From Tissierellia bacterium (GTDB lineage Bacteria > Bacillota > Clostridia > Tissierellales > Tepidimicrobiaceae), in contig JAAYEU010000106.1 of assembly GCA_012728595.1 (NCBI GenBank), forward strand, positions 1 through 32,937: DNA of 32,937 nucleotides. The letters run 5' to 3'. The notes under the pieces were generated by a model. The model saw nothing but the letters and a program-made list of their open reading frames with translations. It searched no databases and was not told where the DNA came from. Made by a program: the position numbers and the translations under genes. Shown one piece after another: positions 17,311 to 24,417 of this stretch. The stretch's first letter is position 1; every line of letters begins with the position of its first letter.

Positions 17311-18570
17311 ATGAAAGCCGATATTGTTATAAAAAATATAGATAAACTGTATACCCTAAAAGGGGCAAACAGAGCAAGGGTAAAAGAGGAGATGAAAGAG
17401 GTAGGCCTAATAGAAAACGGAACTCTAGCAATAGAGAAAGACCGGATAATTTATGTGGGAGAAGGAGACTTACCAGCTGATATAGAAATAGACCATAACA
17501 CCCTTGTTATAGATGGAAGAGGAAAGACTGCAACTCCGGGACTGGTGGACTCCCACACCCACCTGGTCCACGGGGGATCCCGTGAGAATGAACTAGCTAT
17601 GAAACTAAAAGGAGTAAAATACTTAGATATACTTGAAGCAGGTGGAGGCATCCATAGCACAGTTAATGCCACTAAGAATGCTAGCTTTGATGAACTTTAT
17701 AATAAAGCCAAAAAGAGCCTAGATATTATGCTATCCTTTGGAGTTACAACTGTAGAGGCTAAAAGTGGTTATGGATTAGACGATTTTGAAACCGAAATAA
17801 AGCAATTGGAAGTAGCTAAAAAATTAAACGAAGACCACCCTGTGGATATAGTTTCCACTTTTATGGGTGCCCACGCTATCCCGCCTAAATATAAAGATGA
17901 ACCAGAAAAGTTTATCCAGATGATAATAAATGAGATGATTCCACAGGTAGCGGAAAGAAAACTAGCCAAGTTCAACGATGTCTTTTGTGAAAAAGGAGTA
18001 TTCTCAATAGAAGAATCTAAAGAAATTTTAGAAGCAGGATTGAAACATGGTTTACTGCCTAAAATCCATGCAGATGAAATTGAACCCTTAGGGGGGGCAG
18101 AATTAGCAGCAGAAGTAGGCTGTATTTCAGCCGATCACTTGGTAGCTGCTAGTGAAAAAGGGATAGAGATGATGGCAGAAAAAGGAGTAGTGGCTAATTT
18201 ACTACCAGCAACTTCTTTTAATCTTCAATCTGGCAAGTATGCTAAGGCAAGAACTATGATAGAAAAAGGGGTACCGGTAGCCTTATCCACAGACTATAAC
18301 CCAGGAAGCTGCCCTACAGAAAATTTACAGCTTGTAATGAGTTTTGCCTCATTAATATTTAGAATGACCCCGGAAGAGGTATTAACGGCTGTAACTATAA
18401 ATGGAGCAGCTGGATTAGATCTGGCTGATGAAATCGGATCCATTGAAGTAGGTAAAAAAGCTGATATAGTACTATTCGATGCTCCAAATTTAGAGTATAT
18501 AATCTACCACTTTGGAATCAATCACACCGCTAAGGTTATAAAAGCAGGAAAGCTGGCTTTTGAAAATTAG
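17311..18570 (+). CDS. hutI: Imidazolonepropionase
   Basis: Amidohydrolase that opens 4-imidazolone-5-propionate to N-formimino-L-glutamate, the third step of histidine degradation. Metal-site motif DSHTHLVHGGSRENE, the substrate segment KSGYGL, the HAIP histidine, the metal/catalytic KIHADEIEPLGG and the ALSTDYNPGSCPTENLQ segment with the active-site Asp are all present. The 419-residue length is typical. AATAGGTGATAAT supplies the ribosome site, eight bases after ftcD, so the three genes are one operon ending at the palindrome downstream. Confidence 0.97.
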   Translation: MKADIVIKNIDKLYTLKGANRARVKEEMKEVGLIENGTLAIEKDRIIYVGEGDLPADIEIDHNTLVIDGRGKTATPGLVDSHTHLVHGGSRENELAMKLKGVKYLDILEAGGGIHSTVNATKNASFDELYNKAKKSLDIMLSFGVTTVEAKSGYGLDDFETEIKQLEVAKKLNEDHPVDIVSTFMGAHAIPPKYKDEPEKFIQMIINEMIPQVAERKLAKFNDVFCEKGVFSIEESKEILEAGLKHGLLPKIHADEIEPLGGAELAAEVGCISADHLVAASEKGIEMMAEKGVVANLLPATSFNLQSGKYAKARTMIEKGVPVALSTDYNPGSCPTENLQLVMSFASLIFRMTPEEVLTAVTINGAAGLDLADEIGSIEVGKKADIVLFDAPNLEYIIYHFGINHTAKVIKAGKLAFEN

Positions 18571-18578
18571 GCTTGATA

Positions 18579-18621
18579 ATGTGTTGTATTTTCAATCGTA
18601 ACGATTGAAAATGCAACACAT
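18579..18621. repeat. 43-base near-perfect palindrome after hutI
   Basis: Arms of 21 bases flank a single central A, with one T-G mismatch position. Each arm carries TTGAAAAT followed by an AACA-type end, matching the repeats beside the hutU promoter (TTGAAAATAAAACA versus TTGAAAATGCAACA). No T tract follows, so a plain terminator is unlikely. It lies 132-174 bases upstream of the hutH sigma-54 promoter, so an enhancer site for the PAS-AAA activator is the better reading. As RNA it would also stabilise the 3' end of hutI. Confidence 0.72.
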
Positions 18622-18662
18622 CAAATAGGACTAAAGTCGGTATATTTTTTGATATTTTACTG

Positions 18663-18692
18663 AATCAAACGAAGTGATTTATAATCAAACAC
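18663..18692. repeat. Paired AATCAAAC direct repeats upstream of hutH
   Basis: AATCAAAC occurs at 18663-18670 and 18683-18690, exactly 20 bases apart (about two helix turns). The second copy extends to TCAAACAC, the same octamer that ends the inverted repeat upstream of hutU. This suggests activator half-sites on one DNA face, 61-90 bases upstream of the hutH promoter. Confidence 0.5.
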
Positions 18693-18752
18693 TCTCATGG
18701 GATTAAAATAACGATTAACCTTCTAAAGCTACCATTTAAGCCAATTAATAGT

Positions 18753-18768
18753 TGGTATATAATTTGCA
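18753..18768 (+). promoter_or_regulatory. Sigma-54 promoter (-24/-12) of hutH
   Basis: TGGTATATAATTTGCA has the invariant GG and GC exactly 12 bases apart and a full TTTGCA -12 element; only the C of TGGCA is changed. Transcription should start near 18779, about 70 bases before hutH. The rest of the 280-base spacer (18571-18850) holds only the repeats listed. Confidence 0.82.
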
Positions 18769-18850
18769 TTGTCACTATATTGGCAATTGTCAGAAAATTA
18801 TTCTGAGAAATAAGGAATCATGGATAGATTTACTATGAGGAGGCGAAAAA

Positions 18851-20380
18851 ATGAGCAAAGTTATTATTACTGGAAATTCTTTGACCTTAGAAGACCTTGT
18901 AGCCGTTTGCAGAGAATTTAAGGAAGTTGAACTTTCAGAAGAAGCCAAGAAAAATATTATTAAATCTAGGCAAACTGTCGATGAGTTTGTGGAAAATGAA
19001 GAGGTAGTATATGGTATTACTACTGGTTTTGGAAAATTTAGTGATGTTACCATATCAAAGGAAGAAACTAAACTTCTTCAAGAAAATTTAATCGTATCTC
19101 ATGCCGTAGGAGCAGGAGAACCTTTCAACACAGAAATAGTTAGAGGTATCATGCTTTTAAGAATAAATAGCTTGGCAAAAGGCTATTCTGGTGTTAGAAT
19201 AGAAACAATACAGACCCTTATAGATATGCTTAATAAAAGAGTTCATCCTATTATCCCAGAAAAGGGTTCACTAGGTTCAAGTGGCGATTTAGCACCTTTA
19301 TCCCATATGGTATTACCCATGCTGGGATTAGGAATGGCAGAATATGAAGGCAAGATAATGCCTGGCAAGGAAGCAATGGATAAAGCAGGCATAGATATTA
19401 TAGAATTGACATCAAAGGAAGGTCTTGCCCTTATAAATGGAACCCAGGCCATGACCTCAGTTGGAGCCCTAACTGTATATGATGCTTTAAATTTATTGAA
19501 GGTTGCCGATATAGCTGCTGCATTAAGCTTTGAAGCAAATAATGGAGTAGTTAATGCCCTTGATAATAGGATCCATGAATTAAGACCTCATAAAGGACAG
19601 ATTGATACAGCTAAGATATTATTGCAACTATTAAAGGATAGCAAAATGACTACAAAACAGGGTGAAATTCGGGTTCAAGATGCCTATGCTTTAAGGTGTG
19701 TACCCCAAGTTCATGGTGCAAGCAAGGATGCTATCAACTATATTAAAGAAAAAGTAGAAATAGAGATAAATTCCGTTACGGATAACCCATTGGTATTTGG
19801 TGAAACTAAGGAGGGCATTTCAGGAGGTAACTTCCATGGTCAACCTATGGCATTGGTATTTGACTTTTTAGGAATAGCACTAGCTGAAATAGCCAACATT
19901 TCCGAGAGGCGTCTAGAAAGGTTAGTAAATCCTGCCTTAAGCGGTCTTCCAGCATTTTTGGTGGAAAAGGGAGGATTGAATTCAGGATTTATGATAGTTC
20001 AATATTCTGCAGCAGCCCTTGTTTCTGAAAATAAAGTATTAGCTCACCCAGCAAGTGTGGATTCCATCCCTTCATCAGCTAATCAGGAAGACCATGTCTC
20101 CATGGGAACAATTGCTGCAAGGAAAGCTAGGGAGATAATGAAAAATGTACGAAGAGTACTGGCTATGGAAATAATGGCAGCTTGTCAGGCCATAGATTTG
20201 AGAGGTAATAAAGGTTTAGGAATAGGTACGAAACCAGCATATGATTTGGTAAGACAACATGTGGAAAAACTAGAAGATGACAGACCCCTTTATGAAGATA
20301 TCAATAGGTGTGAGGACATTATAACAGATGAAAGTATAATCAAGGTCGTAGAAGATGCAGCAGGCCAAATAATATTTTAA
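18851..20380 (+). CDS. hutH: Histidine ammonia-lyase
   Basis: Removes ammonia from L-histidine to give urocanate, the entry step of the pathway. The MIO-cofactor segment reads GSLGSSGDLAPLSHM, so the autocatalytic triad is Ser143-Ser144-Gly145 rather than the commoner Ala-Ser-Gly. YGITTGFGKFSD supplies the active-site Tyr, QDAYALRCVPQVHGA and SVTDNPLVF follow, and GGNFHGQPMAL is present. The 509-residue length is normal. An ATGAGGAGGCG ribosome site precedes the ATG. It is separate from hutU-ftcD-hutI, with its own sigma-54 promoter, and precedes a permease gene. Confidence 0.96.
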   Translation: MSKVIITGNSLTLEDLVAVCREFKEVELSEEAKKNIIKSRQTVDEFVENEEVVYGITTGFGKFSDVTISKEETKLLQENLIVSHAVGAGEPFNTEIVRGIMLLRINSLAKGYSGVRIETIQTLIDMLNKRVHPIIPEKGSLGSSGDLAPLSHMVLPMLGLGMAEYEGKIMPGKEAMDKAGIDIIELTSKEGLALINGTQAMTSVGALTVYDALNLLKVADIAAALSFEANNGVVNALDNRIHELRPHKGQIDTAKILLQLLKDSKMTTKQGEIRVQDAYALRCVPQVHGASKDAINYIKEKVEIEINSVTDNPLVFGETKEGISGGNFHGQPMALVFDFLGIALAEIANISERRLERLVNPALSGLPAFLVEKGGLNSGFMIVQYSAAALVSENKVLAHPASVDSIPSSANQEDHVSMGTIAARKAREIMKNVRRVLAMEIMAACQAIDLRGNKGLGIGTKPAYDLVRQHVEKLEDDRPLYEDINRCEDIITDESIIKVVEDAAGQIIF

Positions 20381-20390
20381 TGGTTTACAG

Positions 20391-20413
20391 CAGGTACAGC
20401 CCTGCTGTACCTG
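20391..20413 (+). terminator. Hairpin between hutH and the permease gene
   Basis: CAGGTACAG and CTGTACCTG form a 9-bp stem around CCCTG. It is followed by ATAATTTATAT rather than a T run, so it is more likely a partial terminator or an RNA-processing/stability element separating hutH from the permease expression level. Confidence 0.5.
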
Positions 20414-20504
20414 ATAATTTATATAGAGAAGGGAGGGGTTATAAGATTTAGTTTTAATATCTACTAAATTCACTATGTAAAATAAGTAGAGTGAGGTGAA
20501 TTGT

Positions 20505-21803
20505 ATGCCTGTTGTTGTATCGGTCCTTGTGATGACAGTTTTATGTCTATTAAAGTTAAATGTCATCATAGCTTTAATTATTTCTGCCCTTGTTGCCGGT
20601 GTTCTTTCAGGTATAAGCATGACTGAAACCATGTCACTACTAATTGCTGGAATGGGCGGAAATTCTGAAACTGCTCTTAGCTACATTCTACTAGGAGCTT
20701 TGGCTGTGGCCATTAATAGAAGCGGCATTGCCAATAGACTAGTAGTAAAGTTAACCAAAAGCTTAAAAGATAGAAGAGTACTGTTCGTATTGATAATAGC
20801 TTTTATTTCATGCTTTTCACAAAACTTAATTCCAGTTCATATTGCATTCATACCCATTTTAATCCCACCACTTCTTGGAGTAATGAATAGGTTAAAGATT
20901 GATAGGCGAGCTGTTGCATGTGCTTTAACCTTTGGATTAAAGGCTCCTTATGTAATGCTACCAGTCGGATTCGGTTTAATTTTCCATAATATAATAAGAG
21001 ACTCCCTAATTGATAATGGTATGACAGTAGCTACTCAAATGGTTTGGAAGTCAATGTTATTACCTGGGATAGGCATGATTATAGGCTTATTACTAGCTGT
21101 TTTTATAAGCTATAGGAAAGCAAGAGAGTATGAAGATATTACTGTAAGCGAAACAGCAGCAACCGGTGAATTAGAAAATTCAAATATGAGCAAGGAAGAA
21201 GTAGGAGTGTTGATAGGTGCTATAATAGCTTTTGCAGTCCAATTATTATCAGGTTCTTTGGCTTTAGGAATATTAACTGCCTTGTTAGTGATGCTCTTAT
21301 TTGGTTCCTTTAAGTTCAAAGAAATTGATAGCCTAATGGATGGCGGTATTGGAATGATGGGCTTTATTGCTTTTGTAATGCTGGTTGCATCTGGATATGG
21401 TAATGTATTAAGAGAAACGGGAGCTATAGAAGCTTTAGTAAATAGTTCAGTAGAATTAATAGGTGGCAGCAAGTTATTGGGTGCAATTTTGATGCTATTA
21501 ATAGGACTTTTAGTAACGATGGGTATAGGTACTTCCTTTGGTACAGTTCCTATTATTGCCACATTCTATGTACCACTATGTATACAATTAGGATTTAGCC
21601 CTGCAGCAACTATAGCCCTTGTAGGTGTTGCTGGTGCTCTAGGAGATGCAGGCTCACCTGCCTCTGATAGTACATTAGGACCTACCTCTGGTCTAAATGC
21701 AGATGGGCAACATGATCATATATGGGATACCTGTGTTCCAACCTTTATCCACTTTAATATACCTTTGATAATATTTGGAGTATTAGCAGCAATGATCTTG
21801 TAA
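20505..21803 (+). CDS. NhaC/YuiF-like permease, candidate histidine transporter
   Basis: Polytopic membrane protein (432 residues, about 11-12 hydrophobic segments) of the Na+/H+ antiporter-like ion transporter superfamily. Landmarks are SCFSQNLIPVHIAFIPILIPPLL, a GTSFGTVPIIATFYVPL segment and the ALGDAGSPASDSTLGPTSGLNADGQHDHIWDTCVPTF region, as in YuiF-type proteins predicted to carry amino acids. ATG 20505 follows GTGAGGTGA; the ORF-track GTG lies within that ribosome site. It starts 124 bases behind hutH with no new promoter seen, so it is probably co-expressed. Histidine as substrate is inferred from context only. Confidence 0.85.
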   Translation: MPVVVSVLVMTVLCLLKLNVIIALIISALVAGVLSGISMTETMSLLIAGMGGNSETALSYILLGALAVAINRSGIANRLVVKLTKSLKDRRVLFVLIIAFISCFSQNLIPVHIAFIPILIPPLLGVMNRLKIDRRAVACALTFGLKAPYVMLPVGFGLIFHNIIRDSLIDNGMTVATQMVWKSMLLPGIGMIIGLLLAVFISYRKAREYEDITVSETAATGELENSNMSKEEVGVLIGAIIAFAVQLLSGSLALGILTALLVMLLFGSFKFKEIDSLMDGGIGMMGFIAFVMLVASGYGNVLRETGAIEALVNSSVELIGGSKLLGAILMLLIGLLVTMGIGTSFGTVPIIATFYVPLCIQLGFSPAATIALVGVAGALGDAGSPASDSTLGPTSGLNADGQHDHIWDTCVPTFIHFNIPLIIFGVLAAMIL

Positions 21804-21815
21804 ATTGATTTTTAC

Positions 21816-21862
21816 ATCAAACACCCTAGATATAAGGAGCTCCTTATATCTAGGTGTTTGAT
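21816..21862. terminator. 47-base loopless palindrome between convergent genes
   Basis: ATCAAACACCCTAGATATAAGGAG is followed directly by its reverse complement with one base deleted (21840-21862). It separates the permease from the convergent epimerase gene. There is no T tract on either strand, and the outer ends carry TCAAACAC/GTGTTTGA, the octamer also present in the hut regulatory repeats. Bidirectional terminator is the default call; a protein site is possible. Confidence 0.65.
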
Positions 21863-21864
21863 AA

Positions 21865-22686
21865 TTATAAATACACTATTCCTTCTGATACTATTTCAAC
21901 TAATCCATTAAGTTTAATAGAATCTATATCGTTAGATTTCAAATAAGCAGAAACCTCTAGCTTTCCACCTGGCTGTTGGATATTTTTCGATATAGATGTT
22001 TTGTTCTCATAAGCCAATGCTGCCCCCAATGAAGCAGTTCCAGAGGCGCAGCTTCTTTCCCAATAAAGGCTATCGGTCCCTTTTACATATACTAGTGGAG
22101 TTAAGAAATTGTTTTTTCTATCATAATACATAATTCCAAAGGCATGGTATTCTTCCTTATCCATTTTCTTCTTAACTATTTTGAAAAATTCATCTTTATT
22201 TTTTACCTCATGGATATCTACTATGAAATGGGTTATACCTGGTAAGTTTACCCTTATAGAATTTACCATATTATCATCTTCTTTGAAACAGCATTCTTTA
22301 ACCGATATGGGTAGGGGCATGTCGATTTCCGAAAAGAAGACATTTTCCTTTTCTGTAGGAGTAACCTTACATGTAATTAAGCCTTCTATACCTGATGTTT
22401 TTAAGGTAACTTCATATTTATTACCCAACTTTCTTAGGTTTGGGTAGCGACTGTAGACCATAAAAGCCGCTAAAGATCTGGAAGCATTTCCACAAAACTC
22501 TCCACCCATCATCTGAAGCTTTATAAAACCTTCTTCCTTCTCTATAAATCCTACCTGTTCTCCATGGATGTTATTATAATTCATAAGCTTATTGGAAATT
22601 TCCATATGAAACTTTCTTGGAACTGGATCTAAGACAAATATGGTCATGTTTTCTACAGGATTTACCTTTACATATCTAACCTTCAT
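21865..22686 (-). CDS. DapF-fold PLP-independent amino-acid epimerase, candidate histidine racemase
   Basis: Diaminopimelate-epimerase-like protein of 273 residues with two duplicated lobes. The catalytic cysteine pair is visible as Cys65 in GGEFCGNASRS and Cys213 in ERSCASGTASLG, so it should abstract the alpha proton by a two-base thiol mechanism. It is not ordinary DapF: the N-terminal HGLGNDF-type segment is absent, and lysine-biosynthesis genes are not near. DapF-like histidine racemases (CntK of staphylococci and a Fusobacterium enzyme) are known. Location against hutH and a permease suggests D-histidine conversion to L-histidine. It has its own sigma-A promoter and a GGGGGGAT ribosome site. 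Alternative: racemase for another amino acid. Confidence 0.8.
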   Translation of the reverse strand: MKVRYVKVNPVENMTIFVLDPVPRKFHMEISNKLMNYNNIHGEQVGFIEKEEGFIKLQMMGGEFCGNASRSLAAFMVYSRYPNLRKLGNKYEVTLKTSGIEGLITCKVTPTEKENVFFSEIDMPLPISVKECCFKEDDNMVNSIRVNLPGITHFIVDIHEVKNKDEFFKIVKKKMDKEEYHAFGIMYYDRKNNFLTPLVYVKGTDSLYWERSCASGTASLGAALAYENKTSISKNIQQPGGKLEVSAYLKSNDIDSIKLNGLVEIVSEGIVYL

Positions 22687-22723
22687 ATCAATCCCCCCAA
22701 TTCGATCTGTGAACTTTTATTTT

Positions 22724-22751
22724 ATTATAGCACTACTTTCTGAATTATCAA
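22724..22751 (-). promoter_or_regulatory. Sigma-A promoter of the epimerase gene
   Basis: On the minus strand TTGATA (22751-22746) and TATAAT (22729-22724) are 16 bases apart, and a TGC just before the -10 gives an extended -10. Transcription should start near 22717, about 30 bases before the ATG. The gene therefore appears to be expressed independently of the sigma-54 hut promoters. Confidence 0.75.
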
Positions 22752-22802
22752 AATTATTTACTAACATATGTTGAAAGTCAAATCAAAACATTCAATTCTA
22801 TA

Positions 22803-22811
22803 TGGTATAAT
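22803..22811 (+). promoter_or_regulatory. Extended -10 promoter of cobO
   Basis: TGGTATAAT is an extended -10 element about 30 bases before the cobO ATG; no good -35 hexamer lies at normal spacing, which extended -10 promoters tolerate. The 154-base spacer holds this and the divergent epimerase promoter. Confidence 0.6.
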
Positions 22812-22840
22812 AAGAATACTAATTTCAAGGAGGAGTGGAA

Positions 22841-23356
22841 ATGGAGAAAGGATACATACACGTATACACTGGAAATGGAAAGGGAAAAACTACCGCTGCA
22901 TTAGGGTTAGCCTTAAGGGCTATATGCGCTGGCAAAAGGGTATTCATAGTACAATTTATAAAGGGGATGGAATATAGTGAGCTTAAAAGTGTAGATTATT
23001 TGCCTAATTTAGCCATAGAGCAATTTGGAAGAGATTGTTTCATATATAAGGACCCAGAGGATGAAGATATTAGCTTAGCAAAAGCTGGACTTAATAGGTG
23101 TAAGAATATATTAAGGGAAGGAAATTTTGATATAGTTATTCTTGATGAGTTGAATATCGCCCTATATTACAAGTTATTTACAATAGAGGAAGCCTTAGAG
23201 GCCATTAAAGCAAAAGCGGACCATGTAGAACTTATAATAACTGGTAGGTATGCAGATGAAAGGATAATCCAGATAGCAGATTTGGTGACAGAGATGAAGG
23301 AGGTTAAACATTATTATAATAAAGGGGTAGAAGCAAGAAAGGGTATTGAAGTATAA
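22841..23356 (+). CDS. cobO: Corrinoid adenosyltransferase, CobO/BtuR type
   Basis: Transfers the adenosyl group of ATP to reduced cob(I)alamin or cobyrinate diamide to form adenosylcobalamin. The P-loop GNGKGKTTAALGLALRA is at the N-terminus, VQFIKG and VILDELNIALYY (Walker-B-like) follow, and ELIITGRYA plus DLVTEMKEVKHYYNKGVEARKGIE close the protein, all standard for the BtuR family. It has 171 residues. ATG 22841 follows AAGGAGGAG at ideal spacing, whereas the ORF-track GTG lies inside that site. It is monocistronic, ending in a perfect palindrome. B12-dependent aminomutases common in amino-acid fermenters would use the product. Confidence 0.95.
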   Translation: MEKGYIHVYTGNGKGKTTAALGLALRAICAGKRVFIVQFIKGMEYSELKSVDYLPNLAIEQFGRDCFIYKDPEDEDISLAKAGLNRCKNILREGNFDIVILDELNIALYYKLFTIEEALEAIKAKADHVELIITGRYADERIIQIADLVTEMKEVKHYYNKGVEARKGIEV

Positions 23357-23361
23357 TTTAT

Positions 23362-23407
23362 CTAAAATAAAGCCATAGGATTAATTAATCCTATGGCTTT
23401 ATTTTAG
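23362..23407. terminator. Perfect 46-base palindrome, bidirectional terminator
   Basis: CTAAAATAAAGCCATAGGATTAA is followed immediately by its exact reverse complement. It includes the last bases and the stop codon of the convergent dipeptidase gene and ends the cobO transcript. AT-rich flanks give a U-rich 3' side in both directions (GGCTTTATTTTA). Confidence 0.85.
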
Positions 23408-24388
23408 AGTTTTCTTTAATATTCTCACCCAATTTTCTCCAGTGACTTTTTTTACATTTTCAGCGGAATGGCCTCTTTCCAATAGTAGTTTAATTAAATC
23501 TGGTATTTGTTCGGCGCTTTCCAGCCCCTTAACTCCGAAGTCTCCCAGATACATGTTAAAGTCAAAACCCAAGGCTACATGATCATATCCAACAAGTTCC
23601 ACCATATATTCTATATGTTTTACTACATCATGGATTGTTTCAGTTTCATCGTCTCTAGTTCTAACTTTGCCAGGATTTTCTTCATCTACTTTTGAAAAAT
23701 ATGAATTAATCCCAACTACCCCGCCGCTATGAGCTATTGCCTTTATTTGCTCGTCGGTTAAGTTTCTTGGATGGTTAAATAGAGCCCTAGCATTGGAATG
23801 GGATGCAATGGTAAGCTTTTTATTAGCTTTAATAATATCCCAAAATCCTTCCTCATTTAAATGGGATACATCTACTATTATCCCTAACTCATTCATCCTT
23901 TTAATTGCCATAAATCCCAGCTTGGTAAGGCCACCAGTTTTTTCGTCATTTCCGTGAGCAAAAGGATTTTTTAGATTCCAGGTTAGCATTCCGGCTCTTA
24001 TGCCGAATCTATAATATAAATCCAATAGCTCTAAATGACCATATAAGGGTTCGAAACCTTCCAAGGAAAGTACCATTCCAAGTTTTTTATTTTTTAAAAC
24101 ATAATCTAAATCTTCTAGGGTTTTGATTATTACGACATCTTCATTTTCTTCGGCGATTCTTAGAATTTTTTCAAATTCCAATAGCCCTTCAATTAGAGAG
24201 TTTTCCTTAGTACCTTTAGTAAATATATTGGCAAATACTATATTTACTCCCGAATTTTTTAACTGGTAATAATGGTTATTTAAGAAGGGATTTTCTTCCC
24301 CTTTAGCTTCTCTTAAATACACATCTCTGGGTATGTCTGTATGTCCATCGATTATTATAAAGTCCTTTAAGATATCATTTCGATTCAT
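23399..24388 (-). CDS. Membrane dipeptidase (peptidase family M19)
   Basis: Zinc dipeptidase of the renal-dipeptidase family, which accepts dipeptides including those with a C-terminal D-residue. The first metal ligands are His16 and Asp18 in DGHTDI. LSLEGFEPL supplies the bridging Glu, VDVSHLNEEGFWD and ASHSNARALFNHPRNLTDEQ hold further ligand histidines, and VALGFDFN includes the conserved Asp. There is no signal peptide, so it should be cytoplasmic despite the family name. The 329-residue length is normal. It lies 29 bases downstream of the YfcC-like permease, so the two form an operon for peptide uptake and cleavage. Dipeptide stereochemistry is not decidable here. Confidence 0.93.
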   Translation of the reverse strand: MNRNDILKDFIIIDGHTDIPRDVYLREAKGEENPFLNNHYYQLKNSGVNIVFANIFTKGTKENSLIEGLLEFEKILRIAEENEDVVIIKTLEDLDYVLKNKKLGMVLSLEGFEPLYGHLELLDLYYRFGIRAGMLTWNLKNPFAHGNDEKTGGLTKLGFMAIKRMNELGIIVDVSHLNEEGFWDIIKANKKLTIASHSNARALFNHPRNLTDEQIKAIAHSGGVVGINSYFSKVDEENPGKVRTRDDETETIHDVVKHIEYMVELVGYDHVALGFDFNMYLGDFGVKGLESAEQIPDLIKLLLERGHSAENVKKVTGENWVRILKKTLK

Positions 24389-24417
24389 AGCACACCTCTT
24401 TTGTCTATTTTAGTTAT

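Noticed and set aside
18588-18612. CRISPR or mobile-element ends among the hut repeats
   Set aside because: Copies are few, irregularly spaced and confined to promoter regions; no cas genes, transposase or target duplications are seen anywhere in the window.
21865-22686. Calling the epimerase gene dapF
   Set aside because: The catalytic cysteines match the fold, but the usual DapF N-terminus and lysine-gene context are absent, so the lysine-pathway name would be misleading.
22768-22977. Plus-strand 69-residue ORF over the start of cobO
   Set aside because: Out-of-frame shadow; the cobO frame has the P-loop and the AAGGAGGAG ribosome site.
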